Assembly: GCA_049522195.1 (NCBI GenBank)
Contig: JBEKOB010000004.1
Coordinates: forward strand, 24,630-88,629
Length of the DNA stretch: 64,000 bases
Direction of reading: 5' to 3'
Source: UBA9647 sp049522195
Lineage (GTDB): Bacteria > Bacteroidota > Ignavibacteria > UBA10030
The notes under the pieces: generated by a model
Database searches by the model: none
Seen by the model: the letters and a program-made list of their open reading frames with translations, nothing else
What the model was told of the DNA's origin: nothing
Shown: piece by piece, positions 7,824 to 16,160 of the stretch
Layout: each line of letters opens with the position of its first letter
How positions within the stretch are numbered: the first letter of the stretch is position 1
Translations under genes and position numbers: made by a program

Positions 7824-8884
7824 AAGCGCGAAAGGATCAAGAAAGAAGCGGTCTGATGCGCGCGGTTGAGATTACGAGATTCGGTCCACCCGAAGTGCTG
7901 AAGATCTCTGAGGTGCTTGTCCCACAAATTGGAGAGGGGGATGTTCGTGTGCGTGTGAAGACGATCGGAGTGAATTTCGCCGACGTGTTCGCCCGGCTCG
8001 GTTACTACCCTGCAATTCCGAAGCCGCCGTTCATCCCGGGCCTGGAATTCGCCGGCACGGTTGACGCTGTGGGGAAGTCCGTGAAGGGACTTCGGAAAGG
8101 GGATCGTGTCCTTGGATTCAGCAGGCTAAATGCCTACGCTGAATTCGTCTCAGTCCCTGCAGCATTGCTGACCCGCATGCCTTCACGTATGTCTTTCAAG
8201 GAAGCCGCCGCCCTGGGCGTAACATATCTGACTGCCTACCATGGACTTGTCACTCTCGGACAAATGAAAAAGGGAGAGAGCCTGTTGCTGCACGCCGCCG
8301 CCGGTGGCGTTGGTACAGCTGCCCTGCAGATAGCAAAGCATCTCGGCGTTCGAGTCTACGCTACGGTGGGCTCCCAGTCGAAAACTCAGACGGCCCGGGA
8401 GCAAGGTGCAGCTGTGGTCATCAACTACGCAGACGAGGATTTCGCAGAAATCATACGACGTGAGAGCCACGGCCAGGGGGTCGACGTCATTCTTGATTCC
8501 GTTGGAGGAAAGGTCTTTCGGAAGGGTTGGAGACTCCTCAGACCTATGGGCCGATACGTCCTGTATGGATTTGCAGCTGCAGCGGGTCCGAAGGGGATCC
8601 CCAAATTAAAGGCTCTCATTGAATCTGCTTCTTTTCCCCTGATCTATCCTCCATCCATTGTTCCGAGAAATGTGACTTTGAGCGGGTTCAACCTGTACTT
8701 CCTTTTCGACAAGGTCGCCTATTTACAGCAGACGATGCGGAAGCTTCTGGGTTGGTATGACAAAGGTGTCGTGAGGCCTGTGATTGGGGCGGTATATCCA
8801 TTCGAGAAGATCCGGGAAGCACACCAATTTCTCCAATCACGACAAAGCATCGGCAAGGTGGTGGTGACGGTTGGGATCGGGTGA
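7820..8884 (+). CDS. zinc-free quinone oxidoreductase-like MDR protein
   Basis: A 354-residue medium-chain dehydrogenase/reductase of the quinone oxidoreductase/VAT-1 type. GroES-like N-domain: VNFADVFARLGYYP and PGLEFAGTVDAVG. Rossmann NADPH site: HAAAGGVGTAALQIAK. No structural or catalytic zinc cysteines are present, which separates it from alcohol dehydrogenases. The ATG at 7820 overlaps the stop of the beta-helix gene and has GGAGGAAAG upstream inside that gene, indicating translational coupling; a further in-frame ATG at 7856 is possible. The final codons lie in the first unit of an octamer repeat. The physiological substrate is unknown. Confidence 0.85.
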   Translation: MKARKDQERSGLMRAVEITRFGPPEVLKISEVLVPQIGEGDVRVRVKTIGVNFADVFARLGYYPAIPKPPFIPGLEFAGTVDAVGKSVKGLRKGDRVLGFSRLNAYAEFVSVPAALLTRMPSRMSFKEAAALGVTYLTAYHGLVTLGQMKKGESLLLHAAAGGVGTAALQIAKHLGVRVYATVGSQSKTQTAREQGAAVVINYADEDFAEIIRRESHGQGVDVILDSVGGKVFRKGWRLLRPMGRYVLYGFAAAAGPKGIPKLKALIESASFPLIYPPSIVPRNVTLSGFNLYFLFDKVAYLQQTMRKLLGWYDKGVVRPVIGAVYPFEKIREAHQFLQSRQSIGKVVVTVGIG

Positions 8885-8939
8885 TCGGGCCATCGGGTGA
8901 TCGGGCCATCGGGTGATCGGATCATCGGATGATCGGGTC
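8876..8939. repeat. 16-nt (2 x 8) short tandem repeat overlapping a stop codon
   Basis: Four in-register copies of ATCGGGTGATCGGGCC (the third ends GGATC, the fourth reads ATCGGATGATCGGGTC). Each unit is two octamers starting ATCGG. The array begins in the last two codons of the oxidoreductase gene and supplies its TGA stop. It is dense in GATC. Confidence 0.95.
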
Positions 8940-8975
8940 GATTCATTCTGAAATCCAATTAGTTTGGCGGAAGAA

Positions 8976-9578
8976 ATGGGAGAGAAGCGACAGCGGGTTA
9001 CTATCATCGACTCTAATTTCCTTCTGAAGGCGTATTGCTCCGGCTACTTTCCGATGGCGGATGACAAGACTGGCGAAATAGGATGGTATTCCCCCGATCC
9101 ACGCGCGATTTTCGAGCTGGACGGCTTGCGTGTCCCGCGCAGCCTTTCCCTCACGATGAAAAAGAAACCGTTCGAACTTCTTGTGAACACGCAGTTCGAG
9201 AAGGTCATGCGGGCATGTGCTGCAAGAAAAGAGACTTGGATCTCCGAGGAAATCATACAAAGCTACGTCGAACTGCAGCGATTAGGATTTGCGCACAGCG
9301 TGGAGTGTTGGAAGGATCAGAAGCTGGTCGGTGGATTGTACGGTGTGGCGATTGCCGGGGCATTCTTTGGGGAATCAATGTTCAGCGAAATGCGGGACGC
9401 TTCCAAAATCGCTCTCGTGTTCCTCGTGGATCGAATGAATACAAGAGGTTTCGAATTGCTTGATACGCAGTTCGTGACGCCTCATCTTGCTCGTTTCGGT
9501 GCGAAGGAAATCGCGCGGGAGGATTATCTCCGGCGACTGAAAAAGGCCTTGAGAAAAGAATGTTCATTTTATCCGTGA
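8976..9578 (+). CDS. aat: leucyl/phenylalanyl-tRNA--protein transferase
   Basis: A 200-residue enzyme that adds Leu or Phe from aminoacyl-tRNA to N-terminal Lys/Arg of proteins, marking them for ClpS/ClpAP (N-degron pathway). Family blocks are visible: LLKAYCSGYFPMAD, GWYSPDPRAIFEL, VGGLYGVAIAGAFFGESMFS and LLDTQFVTPHL. A TTG 12 nt upstream (8964) would add four residues; I prefer the ATG at 8976 because GGCGGAAG precedes it and nothing like a ribosome site precedes the TTG. It follows the octamer repeat array by 36 nt. No clpS is visible in the window. Confidence 0.93.
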   Translation: MGEKRQRVTIIDSNFLLKAYCSGYFPMADDKTGEIGWYSPDPRAIFELDGLRVPRSLSLTMKKKPFELLVNTQFEKVMRACAARKETWISEEIIQSYVELQRLGFAHSVECWKDQKLVGGLYGVAIAGAFFGESMFSEMRDASKIALVFLVDRMNTRGFELLDTQFVTPHLARFGAKEIAREDYLRRLKKALRKECSFYP

Positions 9579-9684
9579 TGGCTTCGGTCGGAGCGCAGTG
9601 CAGGGACTGCACACGCGGGGTGAGGTACGGTATTGACCTGCAACCGGGATCCCGGCTACGATGCGACACCCAAGGAGTTTGACT

Positions 9685-10593
9685 ATGTTATCACGAAACG
9701 TTATGGGGTGGTTAGCGGTTGTTCTTACTGTTTCCTTTGCGTCCTTCTGGGGATTTTGGGGAAGCATTGAGAATTTCCATGAAGGGTGGTTCTATGAGTC
9801 GTTTTGGATGAATCTTACCCTCGCATTCTTTCAGTACTGGATCTGGTCGATTACATTTCTGGCTTTGGGGGCCCTCTCCCTCCGGTGGCCGAAGGTAGGA
9901 GCAGCCATTTTTGTTCTGGCGGCGATTCTGGTCCCTTTACTTGGGATCAGAACCTCAGCCGCTATTGTTATATTTGCCGTCCCGCTCGCGATGATGGGCG
10001 TGCTTTGGTGGTTCGGACAGCCAAGTCCAAAGAAATGGGCATATCGAACCGTCATTGGAATTCCCTTGTTGGTGCTCGTGGGATTCAGCGTCGAACCTGT
10101 GATTCGTGTCGCCGGAAGATATGACGACGGGAACTATGGGGCTCGAATCATAGAAGGGAACGGGGTAAAACTTCTCTGGGCCCCGGAAGGCCCGGGCTGG
10201 CCTTCGGGTGGTCCTGGAGCAAGAATGCCCTCATGGTCTGAAGCGAAAAATCTTTGCAGTCGGCTTAACGCAGATGGGACAGCCCTTGTTGACACTCCGC
10301 AGAATATCTGGCGACTCCCTACGATAGAGGAGGCGGTACGTTCTGAGGTTCGTCATGGGGCAAACGCCGGTGGCGTCTGGGATCCAGCCAAACATGAAGC
10401 TCGTTACGATCGGATGCCCGACAAGGAGTCGCCACTCTGGAAACTGCATTCGCCGGTGATTTATTGGTGGACGGCAACGGAGGTCAATGACTCGGTCGCG
10501 TACCGTATAGTGTACAATGGATACACTAATCCATTGCCGAAGAAACTCCGGGCAGGATATCTTGGCTTTCGGGCAGTGAAAGCGGTCCCGTGA
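9685..10593 (+). CDS. membrane protein with DUF1566-like (Lcl C-terminal) domain
   Basis: 302 residues. The N-terminal half has four or five hydrophobic helices (about residues 8-145). The C-terminal half (about 160-300) carries NIWRLPTIEEAV, VIYWWTATE and a closing GFRAVKAVP, matching the spacing of the DUF1566/Lcl C-terminal domain (WRLP ... YWSS ... RxVR), usually found in secreted or surface proteins. The frame is open 8 codons further upstream, but AAGGAG precedes the ATG at 9685. The membrane module in front of this domain is not an arrangement I recognise. It overlaps the frame of the next gene and is probably co-transcribed with it. Function unknown. Confidence 0.65.
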   Translation: MLSRNVMGWLAVVLTVSFASFWGFWGSIENFHEGWFYESFWMNLTLAFFQYWIWSITFLALGALSLRWPKVGAAIFVLAAILVPLLGIRTSAAIVIFAVPLAMMGVLWWFGQPSPKKWAYRTVIGIPLLVLVGFSVEPVIRVAGRYDDGNYGARIIEGNGVKLLWAPEGPGWPSGGPGARMPSWSEAKNLCSRLNADGTALVDTPQNIWRLPTIEEAVRSEVRHGANAGGVWDPAKHEARYDRMPDKESPLWKLHSPVIYWWTATEVNDSVAYRIVYNGYTNPLPKKLRAGYLGFRAVKAVP

Positions 10594-10643
10594 ACGTGTG
10601 TGGCGAATCTGGAATGGATGGGATAGTCCAGGGAAAACGAACG

Positions 10644-11129
10644 GTGAAGCGAGAGTGCATATTGATGTTTGTATGGCTGATCTCCCTGCTCCCGGCTTGT
10701 CGGGATCTGGGTCCTGCCTCGCTGGAAGACGCGGAAGCGATTACAGATGATCACAGCGGGATATCGGATCCGCGAGCACGGTGGCAGGCGTATCAGCTGA
10801 GAAGCTACGTATTTGAGCAGCAACGATCGTGTTTCTGCGTAACTGGAGGGGCGACTTGTCTGGTGTATGTGTCAAACGACAAGGTCACTGATGTTGTCAG
10901 GAAATCCGATGGCCAATCACTCTTCATTGAGTTTGGCTCCCTCTACAAAACGGCGAACCAACTGCTCGATCTGGCTGATTCACTCAAGCAGGTGTCGGTC
11001 GCAAGACTCGTTATTGAATATGACGAGAAGTTTGGATTTCCTAAGTACATTTACGTTGACCCAAGTCTTCAGATAGCCGACGAGGAGTACGCCTTCCTCA
11101 CTTCGTCGGTCAGAAGATTGCTGAAGTAA
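10644..11129 (+). CDS. predicted lipoprotein, DUF6174-like
   Basis: A 161-residue predicted lipoprotein. KRECILMF, then VWLISLLPAC forms a lipoprotein signal with the lipobox LPAC, so I start at GTG 10644; an open frame reaches back to GTG 10590. The mature part has YQLRSYVFEQQRSCFC, then short beta-strand-like segments and a C-terminal helix. The YxFxxxRxCFC opening resembles DUF6174 proteins, which are small secreted proteins of unknown role. It lies directly after the DUF1566-like membrane gene with at most 50 nt between, so the two probably form one envelope-related unit. Confidence 0.6.
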   Translation: MKRECILMFVWLISLLPACRDLGPASLEDAEAITDDHSGISDPRARWQAYQLRSYVFEQQRSCFCVTGGATCLVYVSNDKVTDVVRKSDGQSLFIEFGSLYKTANQLLDLADSLKQVSVARLVIEYDEKFGFPKYIYVDPSLQIADEEYAFLTSSVRRLLK

Positions 11130-11188
11130 GTCCATACATATCAGAGAACATTCCAGTACATTCTCAACCACCAACAAAAGGGCTCACA

Positions 11189-12100
11189 ATGTCGTCATCA
11201 TTCAAAGTGCCTGTCGTGACACAGACAAACTTTGCCGGATTGAAGCTTGTCAACCGGGGAAAAGTGAGGGATATTTATGATTTCGGGGATGCTCTGCTGA
11301 TTGTGGCGAGCGATCGTCTCTCGGCTTACGATGTCATCATGGGAGAAGGAATTCCGTTTAAGGGGAAGGTGCTCACCCAAATATCCGACTATTGGTTCGA
11401 GCAGATGCAGGACGTCATTCCGAACCACCTGATCTCGACGATAGTCTATGACTTTCCTTCGGAGTGCAAGCCCTACTGGGGGGACCTGGAACAGCGATCG
11501 ATGTACGCGAAAAAAACAAAACCGCTTGATATCGAATGCGTCGTTCGGGGATATATCTCCGGCTCGGGGTGGAAAGAATACAAAGAAAGCCAGAGCATTT
11601 GTGGCATCAAGTTGCCTGCGGGGCTCGTCGAGTCGGATAAGCTGCCCGAGCCCATCTTCACGCCTGCCACCAAGGAAGATGTGGGGAAACACGATGAGAA
11701 CATAGACTTCGCCAGGGCGGTGAGCATCGTTGGGAAGGGAATTGCCGAACGCGTCAGAGATGTCTCGATTGAGATTTATTCCCGTGCCTCCGCGATCGCA
11801 GAGAAGAAAGGGATCATCATTGCGGATACCAAGATGGAGTTTGGTATTGATGACAAGGGTAAGCTGATTCTCATTGACGAACTGCTGACGCCGGATTCGT
11901 CACGATTCTGGCCGAAGGACAAGTACAAGCCCGGCAAGGGCCAGGAAAGCTATGATAAGCAGTATGTCCGCGACTATCTCGACTCCATCAATTTCAATCG
12001 TAAACCACCTGCACCGCGACTTCCGGAAGATGTTATATTCAAGACATCGGCGCTTTATCTCGAAGCGCTTAAGCGATTGAGCGGGAAGACGCTGATCTAA
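11189..12100 (+). CDS. purC: phosphoribosylaminoimidazole-succinocarboxamide synthase (SAICAR synthetase)
   Basis: 303 residues, the longer SAICAR synthetase form. It joins CAIR and aspartate with ATP in purine synthesis. Visible blocks: GKVRDIYDFGDALLIVASDRLSAYDV (nucleotide site), FKGKVLTQIS, VVRGYISGSGWKEY (substrate site), IADTKMEFGID (metal and phosphate binding) and IDELLTPDSSRFW. No other pur genes lie nearby. The 4-nt gap to archease suggests co-transcription with the RNA-repair pair, which is probably only a convenience of gene packing. Confidence 0.95.
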   Translation: MSSSFKVPVVTQTNFAGLKLVNRGKVRDIYDFGDALLIVASDRLSAYDVIMGEGIPFKGKVLTQISDYWFEQMQDVIPNHLISTIVYDFPSECKPYWGDLEQRSMYAKKTKPLDIECVVRGYISGSGWKEYKESQSICGIKLPAGLVESDKLPEPIFTPATKEDVGKHDENIDFARAVSIVGKGIAERVRDVSIEIYSRASAIAEKKGIIIADTKMEFGIDDKGKLILIDELLTPDSSRFWPKDKYKPGKGQESYDKQYVRDYLDSINFNRKPPAPRLPEDVIFKTSALYLEALKRLSGKTLI

Positions 12101-12104
12101 CAAG

Positions 12105-12560
12105 ATGGGTCAGCACAATAGTTCCAGTTCTTCCAACGAAATGGATAGTGGTTTCAGAATACTCGAGCACCCGTCAGATATAGGACTTGAAGTGTGGGGT
12201 CCCGATCTCGCTGAGGTGTTCAGACAGGCAGCGCTTGGGCTCACTTCGATTCTTGTTGATCCTGCGTCCGTCCGTGTTCGTGAGCGGCGCACGCTGGGTC
12301 TCAAGGGGAGTGACAACGAAAACCTCCTGGTCCGCTGGCTCTCGGAAATCCTCTATCTTTACGATGGAGCGGACTTTCTCGTGAGTGACGTCGAAATCCG
12401 GAGATTGCAGGACTCTTCGCTGGCAGCCATCTTGAAGGGTGAAAAGGTGGACACCGGACATCATCAATTCAGGATGGATGTAAAAGCGGTGACGTATCAT
12501 CAATTGAATATCGCGTTAGATGAAAACGTCTGGACCGCGAGGGTGTTTTTGGACATTTAG
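12105..12560 (+). CDS. archease (RtcB ligase cofactor)
   Basis: A 151-residue archease, the small protein that speeds guanylylation and multiple turnover of the RNA ligase RtcB. The family opening (FRILEHPSDIGLEVWG, an HTADIG-like block) carries the first metal-binding Asp, and the protein ends in the conserved VFLDI, whose penultimate Asp is another metal ligand. A second internal ATG (12141) would remove a low-complexity Ser-rich leader. It is followed by rtcB after one base, a classic archease-RtcB pairing. Confidence 0.9.
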   Translation: MGQHNSSSSSNEMDSGFRILEHPSDIGLEVWGPDLAEVFRQAALGLTSILVDPASVRVRERRTLGLKGSDNENLLVRWLSEILYLYDGADFLVSDVEIRRLQDSSLAAILKGEKVDTGHHQFRMDVKAVTYHQLNIALDENVWTARVFLDI

Positions 12561-12561
12561 G

Positions 12562-13989
12562 ATGCTTCAGAAACTTGACGAATATCGCTACCTGATACCG
12601 AAGAGCTTTCGGGAGGGGATGAACATCGAGGGGCTCATTTACGCGAGTCCCACCCTGATCAAGGCGATTGAGAATGATTTGACCCTGATGCAGGTGGCAA
12701 ATGTAGCAACGCTGCCTGGCTTGGTCGGGCGATCGCTCGCGATGCCGGATGCTCATCAGGGCTACGGGTTTGCCATCGGTGGCGTTGCAGCCGCTGATCT
12801 CCAGAAGGGAGTTGTCTCTGCCGGAGGAGTGGGCTTTGATATCAACTGTGGCGTGCGCCTCCTTCGCTCGGACTTTCGACTCGATGCGGTAAGGCCCCAG
12901 ATCGATGCATTGCTCAACCAGATGTTCCGGGACATACCGTGTGGGACGGGGAAAAAGGGAATTGTAAGCGGATTGAGCGATGTCGAACTCGACCGCGTGT
13001 TGGAACTGGGAGCCCGGTGGGCTGTTGAAAAAGGGTACGGGATATTCGAAGACCTGGCGCATATCGAGGAGGGGGGTACGATCCCGCATGCCAATCCAGC
13101 CAAGGTGAGCCGGAGGGCGAAAGAGCGCGGTAGGGACCAACTCGGAACGCTTGGATCAGGAAATCACTTTGTTGAAGTGCAGTACGTATCGGAAATTTTC
13201 GACGAGGAAGCAGCGCAATCATTTGGGTTATACGGTGGTCAGATTGTCGTGCTGATTCATACCGGTTCACGCGGCCTCGGTCACCAGGTTTGCACCGACT
13301 ATCTCGAGATCATGCAGGAAGCGATGCGGAAATACAAAATCACGATCGTAGATCGTCAGCTTGCCTGCGTTCCGATCCAATCCCCCGAGGGGCAAAGTTA
13401 CCTCCAGGCGATGGCTTCTGCTGCCAACTTCGCGTTCGCAAACAGGCAGATGATCACGCACTGGGTACGACAGGCCTTTGAGCAGGTTCTTGGCTCGGAT
13501 GATCTGAAAATCGTCTACGACGTTTGTCACAACATTGCGAAGGAAGAATTGCATCGCGTAGACGGTTCCTCCCGCAAGGTGCTTGTCCATCGAAAGGGAG
13601 CGACCCGGGCATTCCCGAAGCACCGCCCCGAGATTCCACCCGACTACAACGAAGTCGGTCAACCCGTTCTAATCCCCGGGAGCATGGGAACCTGCTCTTA
13701 CGTTTTGGTGGGCACAGAAAAGGCGATGGAGGAAACATTTGGATCGTCGTGCCACGGAGCGGGGAGAGCGATGAGCAGGCACGCGGCAAAGAAAGACATC
13801 ACTGCAGATGAATTGCTGCGTGATCTGAAAGAGAAAGGCATCCATGTCCGCGGCGCGTCCAAAAGCGGCCTCACAGAGGAAAAGCCGGACGCATATAAGG
13901 ATGTCAGTGCAGTCGTTGAGGTCGTGCATAACGCGGGGATTGCCCGCAAGGTTGCGAAGATGGTACCGATAGGTGTTATCAAAGGGTGA
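12562..13989 (+). CDS. rtcB: RNA-splicing ligase RtcB (3'-phosphate RNA ligase)
   Basis: 475 residues. It joins RNA 2',3'-cyclic phosphate or 3'-phosphate ends to 5'-OH ends using GTP and Mn2+. SAGGVGFDINCGVRLL supplies the metal cysteine C96, TLGSGNHFVEVQ and IHTGSRGLGHQV carry further metal ligands, and the guanylylated histidine is H398 in SSCHGAGRAMSR. The ATG at 12562 begins one base after the archease stop, giving the usual start LDEYRYLIPK. The frame is open further upstream inside archease but that is not needed. There is no clear ribosome site, so translation is likely coupled. In bacteria the role is RNA repair rather than intron splicing. Confidence 0.95.
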   Translation: MLQKLDEYRYLIPKSFREGMNIEGLIYASPTLIKAIENDLTLMQVANVATLPGLVGRSLAMPDAHQGYGFAIGGVAAADLQKGVVSAGGVGFDINCGVRLLRSDFRLDAVRPQIDALLNQMFRDIPCGTGKKGIVSGLSDVELDRVLELGARWAVEKGYGIFEDLAHIEEGGTIPHANPAKVSRRAKERGRDQLGTLGSGNHFVEVQYVSEIFDEEAAQSFGLYGGQIVVLIHTGSRGLGHQVCTDYLEIMQEAMRKYKITIVDRQLACVPIQSPEGQSYLQAMASAANFAFANRQMITHWVRQAFEQVLGSDDLKIVYDVCHNIAKEELHRVDGSSRKVLVHRKGATRAFPKHRPEIPPDYNEVGQPVLIPGSMGTCSYVLVGTEKAMEETFGSSCHGAGRAMSRHAAKKDITADELLRDLKEKGIHVRGASKSGLTEEKPDAYKDVSAVVEVVHNAGIARKVAKMVPIGVIKG

Positions 13990-14101
13990 TTATCTCGCAC
14001 TCCTCCGGTGCAGAGGAACCAATGCTCCGTTTCTGCCGTTTTGAATCATAGTCTATCATTTGCTTCCAAATATCACTACATCGAACCAGTACGGAGTATG
14101 A

Positions 14102-15199
14102 ATGCTACCACTCACTGAAGAAAACGTTTTCCAGGCACTCAAAGCAGTAAAGGATCCAGACTTACATCGGGATATTGTCACGCTAAATTTTGTCAAGAAC
14201 CTGAAAATTTCTGGGAACAACGTAAGCTTCACTCTCGAACTCACCACGCCCGCTTGCCCTGTCCGGGATCAATTCAAAGTCGATACCGAACGTGCAATTC
14301 GGAGCACGATCTCCGGAGTTGGCAAAGTCGATGTGCAGATGACCGCCTCTGTCGCGACGCACACGAACCAGCAAAAAGACCTCATACTGCCGGGCGTGAA
14401 AAACACGATCGCAGTCGCCAGTGGCAAGGGAGGCGTAGGAAAATCGACGGTAGCCGTTAATCTGGCGGTTTCACTCGCGCTCGATGGTGCGAATGTTGGT
14501 TTGGTCGACGCTGACGTTTATGGTCCCAGCATTCCGCTCATGTTTGGCATCAATGAGCGTCCGAAACTCTCCGAAAACAAGCTTGTGCCACTTGAACGGT
14601 ATGGAGTGAAGATTATGTCCATAGGGTTTCTCGTTGACCCCATGCAAGCGGTTATCTGGAGGGGGCCGATGGCAAGCGGTGCGGTCAAACAGTTCATGAG
14701 TGATGTGAACTGGGGAAATCTCGACTACCTGATCTTCGACCTTCCTCCGGGAACGGGCGACATCCAGCTTACACTTGTCCAGACGATCCCATTGACCGGA
14801 GCGGTCATCGTGACGACCCCACAGGACGTTGCGCTTGCGGATGCCCGCAAAGGGCTTGTCATGTTCAACAAGGTGAACGTCCCCGTGTTGGGGATCGTGG
14901 AGAACATGAGCTATTTCATCTGCAGCCATTGTGGTCAGAGAGAAAACATCTTCGACAGTGGAGGCGGAAGTCGCACCGCAAAGGAGTTGAGTGTTCCGTT
15001 CCTCGGTGAGATACCAATTGATACGCGCATCAGGATTGGCGGCGACAATGGGACTCCAATCGTCGTCATGGACGAGACATCTAAGCAGGCACAGACGATA
15101 CGAACAATCGCCCGGAACCTCGCTGCACAGATCAGCATTCTCCATGTCTCGGCTTCACCATCCCAGAAGGTGGAAATCCTTCTCGGTGGATCAAACTAG
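14102..15199 (+). CDS. Mrp/NBP35-family iron-sulfur carrier ATPase
   Basis: 365 residues. An N-terminal DUF59/MIP18-like domain (about 1-85, with TTPACPVRDQF) is followed by a ParA-like P-loop ATPase with the deviant Walker A GKGGVGKST at 108-116. C274 and C277 (CSHC) form the CxxC that bridges an Fe-S cluster across the dimer. These proteins deliver clusters to apo-targets. The gene is followed after 13 nt by an NfuA/NifU-C type scaffold, a sensible partner. The start at 14102 gives the normal family N-terminus (LTEENVFQALKAVKDPDL). Confidence 0.92.
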   Translation: MLPLTEENVFQALKAVKDPDLHRDIVTLNFVKNLKISGNNVSFTLELTTPACPVRDQFKVDTERAIRSTISGVGKVDVQMTASVATHTNQQKDLILPGVKNTIAVASGKGGVGKSTVAVNLAVSLALDGANVGLVDADVYGPSIPLMFGINERPKLSENKLVPLERYGVKIMSIGFLVDPMQAVIWRGPMASGAVKQFMSDVNWGNLDYLIFDLPPGTGDIQLTLVQTIPLTGAVIVTTPQDVALADARKGLVMFNKVNVPVLGIVENMSYFICSHCGQRENIFDSGGGSRTAKELSVPFLGEIPIDTRIRIGGDNGTPIVVMDETSKQAQTIRTIARNLAAQISILHVSASPSQKVEILLGGSN

Positions 15200-15212
15200 G
15201 AGAGGTTCTCGT

Positions 15213-15443
15213 ATGGTGACGACTGACATTCTTCAGAAGAGCCTCGAGCAGATTCGTCCATACCTTCAACGGGACGGCGGAGATGTTGAGCTTGTGCGGA
15301 TGACAGAAGACGGAATTGTTGAAGTGCGGCTCACCGGGTCATGCGTTTCATGCCCTATGTCTCTTATGACATTGCGTGCGGGCATCGAGCGGGCGCTGCT
15401 GCTCGCTCATCAGGAGATAACGAGGGTGGAACAGGTGCGGTGA
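15213..15443 (+). CDS. NifU C-terminal-domain (Nfu) iron-sulfur scaffold
   Basis: A 76-residue stand-alone Nfu domain: the helix SLEQIRPYLQRDGGDVELV, then the strand VEVRLTGSCVSCPMS with the cluster-binding CxxC, then the helix TLRAGIERALL. Nfu proteins hold a 4Fe-4S cluster and pass it to client enzymes such as lipoyl synthase. AGGAGAGG overlaps the end of the preceding mrp gene and fixes the ATG at 15213. It is paired with mrp and closed by a terminator. Confidence 0.92.
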   Translation: MVTTDILQKSLEQIRPYLQRDGGDVELVRMTEDGIVEVRLTGSCVSCPMSLMTLRAGIERALLLAHQEITRVEQVR

Positions 15444-15466
15444 GAAACAGAAGAATCAACGGAAGG

Positions 15467-15499
15467 GGCGCTGGCGCGTTGAGTGTCAGCGCCTTTTTT
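15467..15499 (+). terminator. intrinsic terminator after mrp-nfu
   Basis: Stem GGCGCTG / CAGCGCC with a 13-nt loop, followed by six T. The T-run reaches the stop of the convergent ftsE-like gene. Confidence 0.88.
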
Positions 15500-16160
15500 A
15501 TTTGATTTCAATATCAACCAGCTTGCCGTCCTTGAGCTGTATGACGCGTGCTGGGTACTTCCGGACGAGGTCGTAGTTGTGAGTTGCCATGAGAACGGCG
15601 GTGCCACGCATGTTGATCTTCTTGAGGAGTTCCATGATCTCCGCGGAGGCACCTGGGTCGAGGTTGCCGGTCGGCTCATCGGCAAGGAGCAGGGAGGGGG
15701 CGTTGACGAGTGCGCGTGCAATGACGACACGCTGTTGTTCCCCTCCGGAAAGCTCATGGGGCATTTGATTCCGCTTGTGGCTGACACCAACGTCCGAGAG
15801 CGAATGAAAGACCCTTTTCTTGATGTCGCTTCTACGGGCGTCTGTAACATAGAGGGCAAAAGCCACGTTCTCGAATACGTCACGGTCTTCGAGCAGCTTG
15901 AAATCCTGGAACACGATGCCAAGCGTTCGTCGAAGCTTCGGCACCTCACGTGGATTCGTTGTCGCCGAATCGTAGTCGAACACGCTCACTGTCCCTGAGT
16001 CCGGCTTGAGGTCCATGTAGAGGAGCCGGAGAAGCGAGCTTTTGCCGGCCCCTGTTGCCCCGACGAGGTAGACGAATTCCCCGTCCTTGATGGAAAGATC
16101 GAGCCGGTCGAGTACTACTTGTCCGTCAAATGAGACGGTAACGTCTTTAAGATGAATCAT
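15498..16160 (-). CDS. ftsE: FtsE-like ABC transporter ATP-binding protein
   Basis: 220 residues, one ABC ATPase domain: Walker A GATGAGKSS near 35, Q-loop VFQDFKLL, signature LSGGEQQR, Walker B LLLADEPTGNLD and switch THNYDLV. The FKLLEDRDVFENVAFAL stretch is typical of FtsE, which with FtsX controls peptidoglycan hydrolases at the septum; LolD/MacB-type ATPases are the alternative. No ftsX lies next to it: it overlaps pdxA by 4 nt upstream and ends against a convergent terminator, so any FtsX is elsewhere. Confidence 0.85.
   Translation of the reverse strand: MIHLKDVTVSFDGQVVLDRLDLSIKDGEFVYLVGATGAGKSSLLRLLYMDLKPDSGTVSVFDYDSATTNPREVPKLRRTLGIVFQDFKLLEDRDVFENVAFALYVTDARRSDIKKRVFHSLSDVGVSHKRNQMPHELSGGEQQRVVIARALVNAPSLLLADEPTGNLDPGASAEIMELLKKINMRGTAVLMATHNYDLVRKYPARVIQLKDGKLVDIEIK

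Noticed and set aside
12469..13140. A long open frame on the minus strand opposite rtcB
   Set aside because: It is the antisense shadow of a clear RtcB gene, with a basic, low-complexity translation.
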